From contig NZ_JADFBY010000006.1 in NCBI RefSeq assembly GCF_015223065.1, positions 1 to 64,000 on the forward strand: a stretch of 64,000 nucleotides of DNA. Reading direction: 5' to 3'. A program made the position numbers and the translations under genes. Positions within the stretch are counted from its first letter, which is position 1. Each line of letters starts with the position of its first letter. Source of the DNA: Mucilaginibacter sp. JRF (GTDB lineage Bacteria > Bacteroidota > Bacteroidia > Sphingobacteriales > Sphingobacteriaceae). Shown in pieces: positions 14,041 to 23,089 of the stretch. Under the pieces are notes generated by a model. It worked only from the letters and a program-made list of their open reading frames with translations. It was not told the DNA's origin and ran no database searches.

Positions 14041-16878
14041 ATGGGCAGGCATTTAATGAGTTACACAGGCCGTTTTATAAAAAGAAATCTGCCCGCGGTA
14101 TTTTTAGCACTTTTTTTATTAGCCGATAATGCGGCCGATGCGCAAACTTTTGGGGGTAATCCTCCATCGTTAAAATGGCAGCAATTCAATACTCCGGCAG
14201 CCAGGGTAATATTCCCCGCCGGGATGGATAGCACCGGGATGCGTATAACCGTGCTCATCAATCGCATAAACAACGTAGTAAAACCCACTATCGGCGTAAA
14301 GCAAAAACAGGTAAACATTTTACTGCAAAACCAAACTACCGAGAGTAATGGCTATGTTGGTTTGGCGCCCTTTCGCAGCGAGTTTTACCTAACCCCGCAG
14401 CAAAACAGCTTTGAGCTGGGCAGCATACCGTGGACGGATATGCTGGCCGTGCACGAGTTCAGGCATGTGCAGCAGTACAATAACTTTAACGTAGGTGTTT
14501 CGCGCTTGCTGAAGATATTATTTGGCGAGGGCGGGCAAGCTTTAGGCAATACATTAAGTGTACCCAACTGGTTTTTTGAGGGCGATGCCGTATATAACGA
14601 AACGCTGGTAAGCGGGCAGGGCAGGGGCAGGTTACCTTATTTTTATAACGGTTTCAGAGGCCTGTGGGCTGCCGGTAAGGATTACAGCTGGATGAAGCTG
14701 CGTAACGGATCGTACCGCGATTATGTGCCTAACCATTACCCGTTGGGCTATATGATGGTAGCTTACGGTCGTGAAAAATATGGCGATGATTTTTGGCGCG
14801 ATGTTACGCATGATGCCGCCGCGTTCAATAGCCTGTTTTATCCGTTTCAAAGTAGCTTTAAAAATCACTCGGGGGTAAGGTTCAGTACCTTCCGTAATGA
14901 GGCTTTCGCGAGTTTCAAGCAGCAGTTTAATGATGCCGCGCCGCAAAAGCAGATCAAACATTTTGTAGCCGATGAGGAGTTTCCGGCTTTTGTGAACGAT
15001 AGCACCGTCATTTACCTTAAAAGCCCTTATAACCATATAGCCCGTTTTGTTATACGCACCGGCGACAAAGAGAAAAAGATAACTACACGAGCCATATCGC
15101 AAGACAGGTATTTTGATTATAACGATGGAAAGATCATATACTCCGCCTACCGCCGCGATTTGCGCTGGGGCTACCGCAATTACCATGAGTTACGGGTGGT
15201 TGATGTAAATACCGGGCACGAACGTACCCTCACCAGCAAAACCAAATACTTTTCACCAGCATTTAGTGCCGATGGTAAGCGCATAGTAGCCGTCCAGGTA
15301 AACCCTGATGGCAAGGCCGCACTGCACGTATTGGATGCTCAAACCGGCAAGCTGATATCGGCATTGCCTGATGGCGGGCAGCTGTTTTACACTTACCCTA
15401 AGTTTTATGGCGATGATGTGCTGTCGGCTGTGCGTAACACGAAAGGCGACATGGGTATCATTCGCATAAACACAACTACCGGCCAGCAGGATGTAGCGTT
15501 GCCGTTTGCTAACAGACCTGTAGGCTATTTAACCGTTAAGCAGGATACGGTTTACTTTACCGCCACATCGGGCATTAATGATGAATTGTTCGCCTTGTCG
15601 GTTAAGGATAAAAAACTGTTCAAGCTAAAAAGCGGTGTAAACACTATTGGTAATTATCAGCCCGCTGTATCAAACAATAAACTCGCCTGGGTTGGCTTTA
15701 CGGCAGGCGGTTACCAGGTAACACAGGTTAATAAAATTGATGTAAAATGGGAGGCTGTATCAACTGCTGATCAATCCGCAAGTCTGTCAGAATTTGGTGT
15801 TTCATCGCTGGATAAAAACGTTGCCTCAAATATGATACATAGGGTAGAGGACACCGTTTACAATTACCAGCCAACTAAATACAAAAAAGGATATAACCTG
15901 TTCAATTTCCATAGTTTGATACCCGAGATAAGTGACCCGGATTACCGCCTGTCCATACTCGGGCAAAACGTACTGAATACGTTTGAATCTGAATTCTACT
16001 TTAATTATAATCGTAACGAGGGCTATAAGCAGGCGGGTTTTAATGCTACCTATGGCGCGCTGTTCCCTTATCTATCCGCCGGTGCCGACTATATTTTTGA
16101 GCGCCGCCGCCTGTACCGTGGCAACGATGTGTACTGGAACGAGTTTAATATACATGGCGGTGTACAGCTGCCATTCAATTTTACCCGTGGCAAAAACATA
16201 ACCGGCCTGAGTTTAGGCAGTGATTTTTATTATGCCCAAACCAACTACCATAACGAGTACACGGTGTTTAACAGACACTTTACTTATCTTAATAACTACC
16301 TGTCGTTCTCAACCCGTGTGCAGCAGGCCCGGCAGCATATTAATCCAAGGTGGGGGCAAACTTTGCTATTTATTTATAAAAATGGGGTGAGTGTGTCGGC
16401 TAATCAATACCTGGCATCGGGTACATTCTATTTACCGGGCTTGTGGCCAAACCACAGTTTGGTTATCAATGCCGCGCATCAGCAACACGGGCAAAACAAC
16501 GCGGTAAGCTTCTCTAACAACTTCCCGTTCTCAAAAGGTTACTCGGTTGAGAATTTGTATAAGATGGATAAGCTGGGCGCAAACTATCACTTCCCGATAG
16601 CTTACCCGGATGCAGGGATGGCCAATACTATTTACCTGATGCGTATTCGTGGCAACGCGTTTTATGAGTATACCCGCGGCTCTGATTTTTATGCTTCGGG
16701 CAATATATTCAAGGCCAATTTCAGGAGCGTGGGCGGAGCGGTATTTTTTGATACCAAGTTCTTTAACGAAACAGCCATCTCATTCGGTGTAAGATACAGC
16801 CGACTGCTTGACCCGGATGTATTCGGCGGCACCGGTCGCGATAGGTTTGAGATAGTACTGCCGGTAAGTATCTTTTAA
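14041..16878 (+). CDS. Secreted HExxH metallopeptidase with beta-propeller and C-terminal outer-membrane barrel-like region
   Basis: A 945-residue protein with an N-terminal signal sequence (ending near ADAQ). Residues 138-142 read HEFRH, a zinc HExxH motif, and residues 178-184 read FFEGDAV, where E180 is the expected third ligand of gluzincins of the peptidase MA type (WFxEGxA). Residues about 320-600 contain repeated DPP-IV/TolB-like propeller blades (YFSPAFSADGKRIVAV). The last 300 residues alternate aromatic and polar residues and end in SIF, as in outer-membrane barrels. Together this suggests a surface-anchored metalloprotease. The function is inferred; I know no characterised member. 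ATG 14056 is an alternative start. Its stop overlaps the stop of the convergent gene. Confidence 0.8.
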   Translation: MGRHLMSYTGRFIKRNLPAVFLALFLLADNAADAQTFGGNPPSLKWQQFNTPAARVIFPAGMDSTGMRITVLINRINNVVKPTIGVKQKQVNILLQNQTTESNGYVGLAPFRSEFYLTPQQNSFELGSIPWTDMLAVHEFRHVQQYNNFNVGVSRLLKILFGEGGQALGNTLSVPNWFFEGDAVYNETLVSGQGRGRLPYFYNGFRGLWAAGKDYSWMKLRNGSYRDYVPNHYPLGYMMVAYGREKYGDDFWRDVTHDAAAFNSLFYPFQSSFKNHSGVRFSTFRNEAFASFKQQFNDAAPQKQIKHFVADEEFPAFVNDSTVIYLKSPYNHIARFVIRTGDKEKKITTRAISQDRYFDYNDGKIIYSAYRRDLRWGYRNYHELRVVDVNTGHERTLTSKTKYFSPAFSADGKRIVAVQVNPDGKAALHVLDAQTGKLISALPDGGQLFYTYPKFYGDDVLSAVRNTKGDMGIIRINTTTGQQDVALPFANRPVGYLTVKQDTVYFTATSGINDELFALSVKDKKLFKLKSGVNTIGNYQPAVSNNKLAWVGFTAGGYQVTQVNKIDVKWEAVSTADQSASLSEFGVSSLDKNVASNMIHRVEDTVYNYQPTKYKKGYNLFNFHSLIPEISDPDYRLSILGQNVLNTFESEFYFNYNRNEGYKQAGFNATYGALFPYLSAGADYIFERRRLYRGNDVYWNEFNIHGGVQLPFNFTRGKNITGLSLGSDFYYAQTNYHNEYTVFNRHFTYLNNYLSFSTRVQQARQHINPRWGQTLLFIYKNGVSVSANQYLASGTFYLPGLWPNHSLVINAAHQQHGQNNAVSFSNNFPFSKGYSVENLYKMDKLGANYHFPIAYPDAGMANTIYLMRIRGNAFYEYTRGSDFYASGNIFKANFRSVGGAVFFDTKFFNETAISFGVRYSRLLDPDVFGGTGRDRFEIVLPVSIF

Positions 16879-17603
16879 AGATACAACTGCACCATTTGTC
16901 GCCAGTAACGGGCCTTGTGCGCGTAGTTATCCCAAACGTAAAGGTTGTTGGGTATGCCTTTCTCCCAAAGTAGTTGGGTAAACTCGTGGTTATTATCAAC
17001 AAACGGATCGGTTTCACCAATTGCGAAGATGTATTCTGATGAGCGCAGCTTATCAACTATATCGGTATTGTGTATGTTGCCGATAAATTGCATAGGCGAG
17101 TTGTAGTAAATGTTCTCATCACGATAGCCATCAAACAGATCCTTAAAATCGCCGATCAGGCGGGTAAGGTCGTAACGGCCGCTCATACATATCACCTTGT
17201 TGAATAACCCCGGATGCTTTAACCCGATGTTAGCCGCATGGAAAGCGCCCATGCTGCAACCCGCCACTTCCATAAAATCGGTATTGTTTTTTTTACGGAT
17301 AAAGGGCATCACCTCATCAATAATATAACGCTCATACTCCATGTGCCTGATGATGCGCTTCGATGGTTCTACGGCCTGATTATAAAAACTTTCGCTGTCT
17401 ACACTATCAACACAGTATATCTGCAAATAGCCTTTTTCAAGCTGTTCCCGTAAAACTTCAATTATTCCCCAGTTCTCGTAATCGTAAAACCGGGCCATGC
17501 GGGTAGGAAAAAACAGCACTACGCGGCCGCTGTGCCCAAATACCAAAAGCTCCATGTCGCGTTGCAGCATGGTACTATACCATTTATGATATTCCCTGTT
17601 CAT
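16875..17603 (-). CDS. Alpha/beta-hydrolase, esterase family
   Basis: A 242-residue protein resembling esterase D/acetyl esterase-like hydrolases. The nucleophile elbow is GCSMGAF (serine near residue 117), and a histidine in DNYAHKARYW near the C-terminus can complete the triad together with an Asp in ETDPFVDNN. No signal peptide, so probably cytosolic. It lies 62 bp downstream of the SGNH hydrolase gene on the same strand and may be co-transcribed. Its TTAA stop shares three bases with the convergent metallopeptidase gene. Confidence 0.82.
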   Translation of the reverse strand: MNREYHKWYSTMLQRDMELLVFGHSGRVVLFFPTRMARFYDYENWGIIEVLREQLEKGYLQIYCVDSVDSESFYNQAVEPSKRIIRHMEYERYIIDEVMPFIRKKNNTDFMEVAGCSMGAFHAANIGLKHPGLFNKVICMSGRYDLTRLIGDFKDLFDGYRDENIYYNSPMQFIGNIHNTDIVDKLRSSEYIFAIGETDPFVDNNHEFTQLLWEKGIPNNLYVWDNYAHKARYWRQMVQLYL

Positions 17604-17665
17604 TTCGGCATAGCTTTTTGATGGTGAATATCAGCAGAGCATGTTACTTAATTGTGAATAAATAA

Positions 17666-18262
17666 TTAATGATGAACGTTTAGGTTATCGGCTACAACCT
17701 GCTTCCACACTTCATAACCTTCTTTGCTCAAGTGCAAACCGTCGTTCACAAAATACCGCCCTTTTGGGTGGTCACCGGCATCAACCATATGGCTAAATAT
17801 ATTAATAAAATGCCAGTTGCTGCTGCTTTTAACTATTTCGGTTTCAATTAAGTTGTTTGTATACTTAAATCTATCAATAATGTTACGGCGATTTATGCTC
17901 GGCTTTAACGATATATAATGGCACTCAATGTTACCAAACCTGCGTTCAACCTCTACCATCAGTTGCTTAAAAAATATAAATACCTCCTCGGGCGTGCGGC
18001 CGTCGCCAAGGTCGTTATCGCCGGCATATACTACCAGGCGTTTCGGATTATAGTTGAGCATAATCCGTTCAAAAAACCACACACAGGCGGCAAGCGTTGA
18101 TCCGCCAAAACCCAGGTTAACCGGTTTCAGGTCGGCAAAGTCAGTATATAAGTTCTCCCACAGCCTGATGGTTGAGCTGCCATAAAACAGCGTTTCGGGC
18201 TCGTAAGCGAGTTGCTGACTTCTTTTTTCTAATTGCTTAACGTCTTCTTCGTACCAATACAT
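17666..18262 (-). CDS. SGNH/GDSL-type hydrolase
   Basis: A 198-residue single-domain esterase or lipase-like hydrolase. Block I is FYGSSTIRLW (catalytic Ser), block II is NLGFGGSTLA (Gly), block III is YAGDNDLGDG (Asn), and block V is DGLHLSKEGY (Asp and His). No export signal. The substrate is unknown; SGNH proteins act on acyl or acetyl esters. A GG-N10-GC element and two direct repeats lie upstream and suggest sigma-54 control by a neighbouring NtrC-type regulator. Confidence 0.86.
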   Translation of the reverse strand: MYWYEEDVKQLEKRSQQLAYEPETLFYGSSTIRLWENLYTDFADLKPVNLGFGGSTLAACVWFFERIMLNYNPKRLVVYAGDNDLGDGRTPEEVFIFFKQLMVEVERRFGNIECHYISLKPSINRRNIIDRFKYTNNLIETEIVKSSSNWHFINIFSHMVDAGDHPKGRYFVNDGLHLSKEGYEVWKQVVADNLNVHH

Positions 18263-18293
18263 TCAAAAAATATCTCTGTTTAATTTTCAAAGT

Positions 18294-18310
18294 AAGCAAA
18301 TAATTAGCCA
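18294..18310 (-). promoter_or_regulatory. Candidate sigma-54 (-24/-12) promoter
   Basis: Minus strand reads TGGCTAATTATTTGCTT: GG and GC are ten bases apart, matching TGGC-N7-TTGC of RpoN promoters. A transcript would start near 18284, 22 nt before the SGNH hydrolase ATG. The Bacteroidota-like TTACTTTG next to it is an alternative housekeeping box (one mismatch). Confidence 0.45.
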
Positions 18311-18332
18311 GCGCAATATTAACATTTGATTT

Positions 18333-18375
18333 TAGTGCCACACTTTCTAATCAAAATGTAATGAATAGTGCCACA
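18333..18375 (-). promoter_or_regulatory. Two direct 10-bp repeats, possible activator sites
   Basis: TAGTGCCACA occurs at 18333-18342 and 18366-18375, 33 bp (about three helical turns) apart, 50-90 bp upstream of the predicted sigma-54 start. The position suits enhancer sites of an NtrC-type activator. Confidence 0.45.
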
Positions 18376-18466
18376 TATTTAGCTCAAACAAACATTTAAC
18401 AGCCATTTTTGGTTGTAAGATAGTTTGAAGAGGCGGATATGCTTAACATGTAAAAAAGAAACCCGC

Positions 18467-18474
18467 TATTTTTG
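18467..18474 (+). promoter_or_regulatory. -7 box of the hybrid kinase gene
   Basis: TATTTTTG matches TAnnTTTG, 33 nt before the ATG at 18507. No convincing -33 element. Confidence 0.45.
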
Positions 18475-18506
18475 CGTTATTATTATTTATCTTCTTCAAC
18501 GGTCAG

Positions 18507-21002
18507 ATGGCTGATAATCAGTGGAAACGTTTTATGCGCTCAATTAAGGGTAAGGTAGTATTTGCCTTTATATTGGCTTGTGTTGCCCTTTTTTTAGCCT
18601 GGAACGTTAGTAAGGGAGCTTTTAATGAGATGCTGGGCGCGGTCGAAAATATTTCGGCACCGAATGATAAGCTGCGTATAGTAAATGACCTTTCGCGCCG
18701 GGTATCACAGCTCGACCAGATGCAGCGTATGCAGGTTTTACGCAATGGCGGCAGTAATGATAATTTTTTTAATGAAACCCGGTCCATCAACCGGTCAATT
18801 GATACCCTGCAAGGTTTTTATCAGAACGACAGGGTACAGCTGTGGCGCTTAAAATCGTTACGCAAGCTGCTGCGCGATCGCGATAAGCTTTTCATGAACT
18901 ATTTGCAGGTGCGCGAAAAGTTGGTGAATAACAAGCTTTTTTCGGCACAGGTTGAGGTGTTGAATGATCTGGTAGATAAAAATGTAAAGGCCGATAGTGC
19001 TGCCGTAACTACCGAAAAAAAGATATCGACCACCATAGTATACCCGCAGAATAATGAGGACAGGCGCGGGTTTTTTGGCAAGCTGTTCGGTAAAAAGAAA
19101 AAGCCGGCCGATACTGCCTACAAGGTGGTAAGCGAGCAACTCAATATTGAAAAAGATACCGTAGCCCAGGCCATTAAGGATAGCATCATGACCAGCATGA
19201 CGCAGGCCGTATCGCGTATTGAAAAGAATCAGTTACGCAAAAGTGCCCAGTTCATTAACCAGGAGGTTGTGCTGGCCAATGCCAATACCAAGCTGATCAC
19301 ACAGATACTCTCCATACTTAAACAGGTAGAAAATGAGGTAGTATCGCAAATTGAATACAATAATACCCATGCCAAGGCGGTGGTGAATACCAGTGTCGAG
19401 AAGATCAGCATGATCATGCTCGGTTTCTTTTTGATAACCCTGATATTGGTAGCGCTGATATTGATCGATATATCGCGCAGCAACCGTTACCGTAAGGAAC
19501 TGGAAGAAGCCAAGGAGATAGCCGAGTACCACAGCATGGCCAAGCAACGTTTCCTCTCCAACATGAGCCATGAGATACGCACGCCGTTGCAATCCATTAT
19601 TGGCTATGCCGAACTGATACGTCAGCAGGAGCATCCGCGCCGTAACCATATCGAGGCCATTTATCAATCGTCCGGCCACCTGGTGCAAATTGTGGATGAG
19701 GTGTTGGATTATAACCGTATTATATCAGGCAAGTTCACTTTCACCAATTCCGTTTTCAATATGCTGGAGGTGATGACCGAGGTTGCCTCTGTTGTACGTT
19801 TTCAGGCGGAAAAGAAACAGTTGAGGTTGGAATTGAAAGCCAATTTTTCGCCGCAATTATATGTTAATGGCGATGCCTTCAGGTTAAAGCAGGTGTTATA
19901 TAATCTGTTGGGCAATGCTATTAAGTTTACTGATGAGGGTTATGTAAGGCTGGCCGTAAGCAGTGTAATGCAAGGCGAGCGACTTAACTTTACCTTCAGG
20001 GTAGCTGATACAGGCATGGGCATGGCACCGGCCGATCTGCAAAAAATATTCAATGAGTTTGAACAGGCCGATAACAACCAAACGCAGATAGGCACCGGCC
20101 TTGGGCTAACCATCAGCAAGCAATTGGTTGAAGCGCAGGGGGGCAGTATACACGTAAGCAGCAGGCTGGGTAAGGGCTCTCAATTTATATTCCACCTGAG
20201 TTTTGCCGTGGCTGCCGCGCCCGAAAAGCATCATCCTGAAAATGCCCATTTGCCGGTGCTTAAAGCAGGTACCGAAATGGTGTGGGTTGTGGATGATGAC
20301 AGCTTCATCCTCGAAATGTGCTCACTGATGCTTACTAAGCATAACATTAGCCACCGCAGCTTTAACTCCCCGCAACAGGTGCTTGATGCCGCCTGGACGG
20401 AGGACGTAAAATATATACTGATGGATATACGCATGCCGGGCATGAGCGGCATTGAGCTTTGCAAAGCCCTGCGTGCTAAATTACCGGCGGAGGTGCAAAT
20501 ATTCGCCTTAACGGCACAGGTAATTCCGCAGGAGCGGGAGAGTATATTGGCCGCTGGCTTTAATGGTATAGTTAAAAAACCATTTAAGGAGCATGAACTG
20601 ATAGAGATACTGGATTTTGGCGAGGAAGAAACCGTAAGCGAGGAAATTGATATGCGCTCCCTCGAACAAATGACCTTTGGCGATAAGGATCAGTTGGCCC
20701 GCATACTCGAACTGTTTACCGATGATACCTATAACGATATTAACAGCCTGAAACAACTGCTTGAAAATTACAGCGATGAGGTGCTTGAGCAGATAGCCAT
20801 AACCGTACACCGCATGGCAGGGCGTACAGCGCAGATAGGTGCCAAAACGCTTGCTGCCGATCTGCGTGCTGCTGAGCTTGAGTTAAATAAGGCCGATACG
20901 CTAAACAATATGCATACCAATAAACTGCTCGCCCTGATTATCCGCCTACAACACCTGCGCGAGCAGATACGTCGTGAGTATCTGCACAGCGCCGAGGTTT
21001 AA
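18507..21002 (+). CDS. Hybrid sensor histidine kinase with REC and HPt domains
   Basis: An 831-residue membrane kinase. TM1 is at about residues 15-34 and TM2 at about 298-320, framing an extracytoplasmic sensor of about 260 residues with no recognised fold. HisKA has the phospho-acceptor H355 (NMSHEIRTPLQ). The ATPase has NLLGNAIKFT, DTGMGM and GTGLGLTI. The receiver has acidic VDDDS, phospho-acceptor D640 (LMDIRMPG) and the KKPF lysine. An HPt domain follows with H768 (TVHRMAGRTAQIG). This supports an internal His-Asp-His relay. The next gene, convergent, is an NtrC-type regulator that could receive the phosphate. The two stop codons overlap. Confidence 0.92.
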   Translation: MADNQWKRFMRSIKGKVVFAFILACVALFLAWNVSKGAFNEMLGAVENISAPNDKLRIVNDLSRRVSQLDQMQRMQVLRNGGSNDNFFNETRSINRSIDTLQGFYQNDRVQLWRLKSLRKLLRDRDKLFMNYLQVREKLVNNKLFSAQVEVLNDLVDKNVKADSAAVTTEKKISTTIVYPQNNEDRRGFFGKLFGKKKKPADTAYKVVSEQLNIEKDTVAQAIKDSIMTSMTQAVSRIEKNQLRKSAQFINQEVVLANANTKLITQILSILKQVENEVVSQIEYNNTHAKAVVNTSVEKISMIMLGFFLITLILVALILIDISRSNRYRKELEEAKEIAEYHSMAKQRFLSNMSHEIRTPLQSIIGYAELIRQQEHPRRNHIEAIYQSSGHLVQIVDEVLDYNRIISGKFTFTNSVFNMLEVMTEVASVVRFQAEKKQLRLELKANFSPQLYVNGDAFRLKQVLYNLLGNAIKFTDEGYVRLAVSSVMQGERLNFTFRVADTGMGMAPADLQKIFNEFEQADNNQTQIGTGLGLTISKQLVEAQGGSIHVSSRLGKGSQFIFHLSFAVAAAPEKHHPENAHLPVLKAGTEMVWVVDDDSFILEMCSLMLTKHNISHRSFNSPQQVLDAAWTEDVKYILMDIRMPGMSGIELCKALRAKLPAEVQIFALTAQVIPQERESILAAGFNGIVKKPFKEHELIEILDFGEEETVSEEIDMRSLEQMTFGDKDQLARILELFTDDTYNDINSLKQLLENYSDEVLEQIAITVHRMAGRTAQIGAKTLAADLRAAELELNKADTLNNMHTNKLLALIIRLQHLREQIRREYLHSAEV

Positions 21003-22369
21003 GAGTCGAGGCCGTAGCGCTCTATCTTACTGTACAATGTTTTACGGTCGATATTCAACAGCTTGGCCGCTTTTGATTTATTGTACTTTACCTTTTGCAA
21101 AGTTTGCTGAATAACCGTTTTTTCGTTAGCCTCGTTCAATGCTTTCAAATCGGCATCATTATTAGGACTAACCGGCAAATGGGTAACATAGTTGCTCATC
21201 TCATCAGGTAATGATTCAGCGCCTGCTACCTCACCGCGGGTTAACAGCACCATGCGTTTTATCACATTCTTAAGTTCGCGCAGGTTGCCCGGCCAATCGT
21301 AACGGGTAAGTAGTTCCATACCTTCGGGCGATATGCTTTTTACGTTACGCTCCAATTCCTCGTTAGAGATACCTATAAAGTGACTGATGAACAATTGCAG
21401 ATCACGGCCACGCTCGCGCAGCGCTGGTATCTGTATCTTAAATTCGTTGATACGGTGGTAAAGATCCTGCCTGAAATCGCCATTACTTACGCTGCTCAGC
21501 AGGTCATCATTGGTTGCGGCAATAATACGTACATCAACCTTAATTTGCTTGGTGCTGCCTAATGGCTGTATGGTATTCTCCTGCAAGGCACGTAATAGCT
21601 TAACCTGCACATCATAGCTCAGGTTACCTATCTCATCCATAAACAGGGTGCCGCCATCGGCTACTTCAAATAAACCTTTCTTATCTGTTAAAGCACCTGT
21701 AAATGATCCCTTTATATGGCCGAATAGTTCGCTGGCAGCCAGGTCTTTTGACAGGGCGCCACAGTCAATGGCTATAAAGGGTTTATCGGCACGCTTGCTG
21801 CGCTCATGTATAAAACGCGCGGCATGTTCCTTGCCGGTACCGCTCTCGCCCTGTATCACTACCGACATATCAGTTGGTGCCACAAGGTCAATATATTCGT
21901 AAAGTTTGTCTGATTCGGTACTGGTACCTTTTATAAAACCGGGGTAGCTGGTTGTTGTAGTTGTTGCCGCTGGCTTATCGGCCTTAATGGTTTCAGTAAC
22001 CGGCTCGCCACCTTTTGTTAATGCCGATTTTAATATCATCAGCAATTCATCAGGGTTTACCGGCTTGGTAATATAGTCTGACGCGCCCGATTGTATGGCC
22101 TTTACCGCCGTACGTACATCGTTAAAGCTGGTCATCATCACCGCCGGAATTTTCAGCCCCTTATCATGGGCGTGCGCCATAACTTCTAAACCGGTGCCAT
22201 CAGGCAGGCGGTAATCAAGCAGTAGCAGATCAAACTTGCTGTCGTCCAGCTGTGATAAACCATTTTTTATGTTGTTCACAGCAACCACTTCATGACCATT
22301 TCTGGGTAAAAAGCCTTGTAATATTTGTGAAAATGTAGTGTCGTCCTCAACCAGTAATATTTTTGCCAT
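20999..22369 (-). CDS. Sigma-54-dependent response regulator (NtrC family)
   Basis: A 456-residue regulator. Receiver residues 1-120 with D52 as phospho-acceptor (LLLLDYRLPDG). An AAA+ domain at about 145-380 has Walker A GESGTGKE, the sigma-54 contact loop GSFTGA (a common variant of GAFTGA) and Walker B TLFMDEIG. A Fis-type HTH ends the protein (KSKAAKLLNIDRKTLYSKI). It should activate RpoN promoters by ATP hydrolysis. The hybrid kinase encoded convergently is the obvious candidate partner, and a GG-N10-GC element 2.7 kb away is a candidate target. Confidence 0.95.
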   Translation of the reverse strand: MAKILLVEDDTTFSQILQGFLPRNGHEVVAVNNIKNGLSQLDDSKFDLLLLDYRLPDGTGLEVMAHAHDKGLKIPAVMMTSFNDVRTAVKAIQSGASDYITKPVNPDELLMILKSALTKGGEPVTETIKADKPAATTTTTSYPGFIKGTSTESDKLYEYIDLVAPTDMSVVIQGESGTGKEHAARFIHERSKRADKPFIAIDCGALSKDLAASELFGHIKGSFTGALTDKKGLFEVADGGTLFMDEIGNLSYDVQVKLLRALQENTIQPLGSTKQIKVDVRIIAATNDDLLSSVSNGDFRQDLYHRINEFKIQIPALRERGRDLQLFISHFIGISNEELERNVKSISPEGMELLTRYDWPGNLRELKNVIKRMVLLTRGEVAGAESLPDEMSNYVTHLPVSPNNDADLKALNEANEKTVIQQTLQKVKYNKSKAAKLLNIDRKTLYSKIERYGLDS

Positions 22370-22404
22370 GGATAGTTTGTTGCAATAAGGTGTAAAAATA
22401 CAAA

Positions 22405-22424
22405 AGCCGGAATAAATTCCGGCT
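22405..22424 (-). terminator. Intrinsic terminator of the 22462 gene
   Basis: A perfect 9-bp stem (22405-22413 with 22416-22424). On the minus strand it is followed by TTTTGTATTTTT. Confidence 0.8.
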
Positions 22425-22461
22425 CTTGAAGTTGAGGTATATTGTGATTATGAGTGCTTAT

Positions 22462-22920
22462 TTATTGCTTAACGGGACGTCCGTCTTTGTCAAGCTTCAC
22501 AAAACGCAGGTCATCACCTTTTTTAAGGTTAATGATGTAGTATTCAGCACCACCTGCTTTTACTAATGATGCATCAACAGCAGTATATTCTTTTACCGCA
22601 TCGCTTTTCAATGTGGTTTTGATACCTTCTGGTAATTCATCAACTTTAACCGGAGTTTTTACTTCTTCAGTTGAACCGGTAGTTGCAGGGGCGGTAGCAG
22701 CAGCATCGTTAGTTGTTGCACCGGCAGCAGGGGCATCGGTAGTAGTACCAGGGTTGGTGGTAGTATTAGCCGGGTCCTGAGTTGGTTGCTGAGGCTGTTG
22801 AGGAGTTTGCTGAGCTGGCTGTTGTGAAGCAGCTGGCTGCTCAGTGGTTGTAGATTGCGCATTAGCGTTGATTACTCCTATTAGTCCTAAAAAGGCTACT
22901 GACAAAATGATCTTTTTCAT
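22462..22920 (-). CDS. Exported Gln/Pro/Thr-rich protein with PepSY-like C-terminus
   Basis: A 152-residue protein. The signal sequence ends near NANAQ. Residues 23-85 are a low-complexity linker of Gln, Pro, Thr, Asn and Ala. The C-terminal 65 residues (LPEGIKTTLKSDAVKEY, then EYYIINLKKGDDLRFVKLDKDG) resemble PepSY-like domains of small periplasmic Bacteroidota proteins. The role is unknown. Its gene is separated from the regulator gene by a terminator. Confidence 0.75.
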   Translation of the reverse strand: MKKIILSVAFLGLIGVINANAQSTTTEQPAASQQPAQQTPQQPQQPTQDPANTTTNPGTTTDAPAAGATTNDAAATAPATTGSTEEVKTPVKVDELPEGIKTTLKSDAVKEYTAVDASLVKAGGAEYYIINLKKGDDLRFVKLDKDGRPVKQ

Positions 22921-23089
22921 AACTGTAGATATATTTATTTTTATTATTTAAGTACGATAACTTATAATACACAATTATGCCAGTAGGGTTATTTTCTGTT
23001 AAGTAACTGATAGTTAGTTGATTGTTGTTTTGTGCCAAACTTAATTATTGGGGAGCATCTCCACAATGTGCCCTCATAGTCGGCAAAAA

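Noticed and set aside
18333..18375. TGGCAC sequences on the minus strand as sigma-54 promoters themselves
   Set aside because: Neither has TTGC at the correct distance. They are better explained as repeated activator sites; the GG-N10-GC at 18294-18310 fits the spacing.
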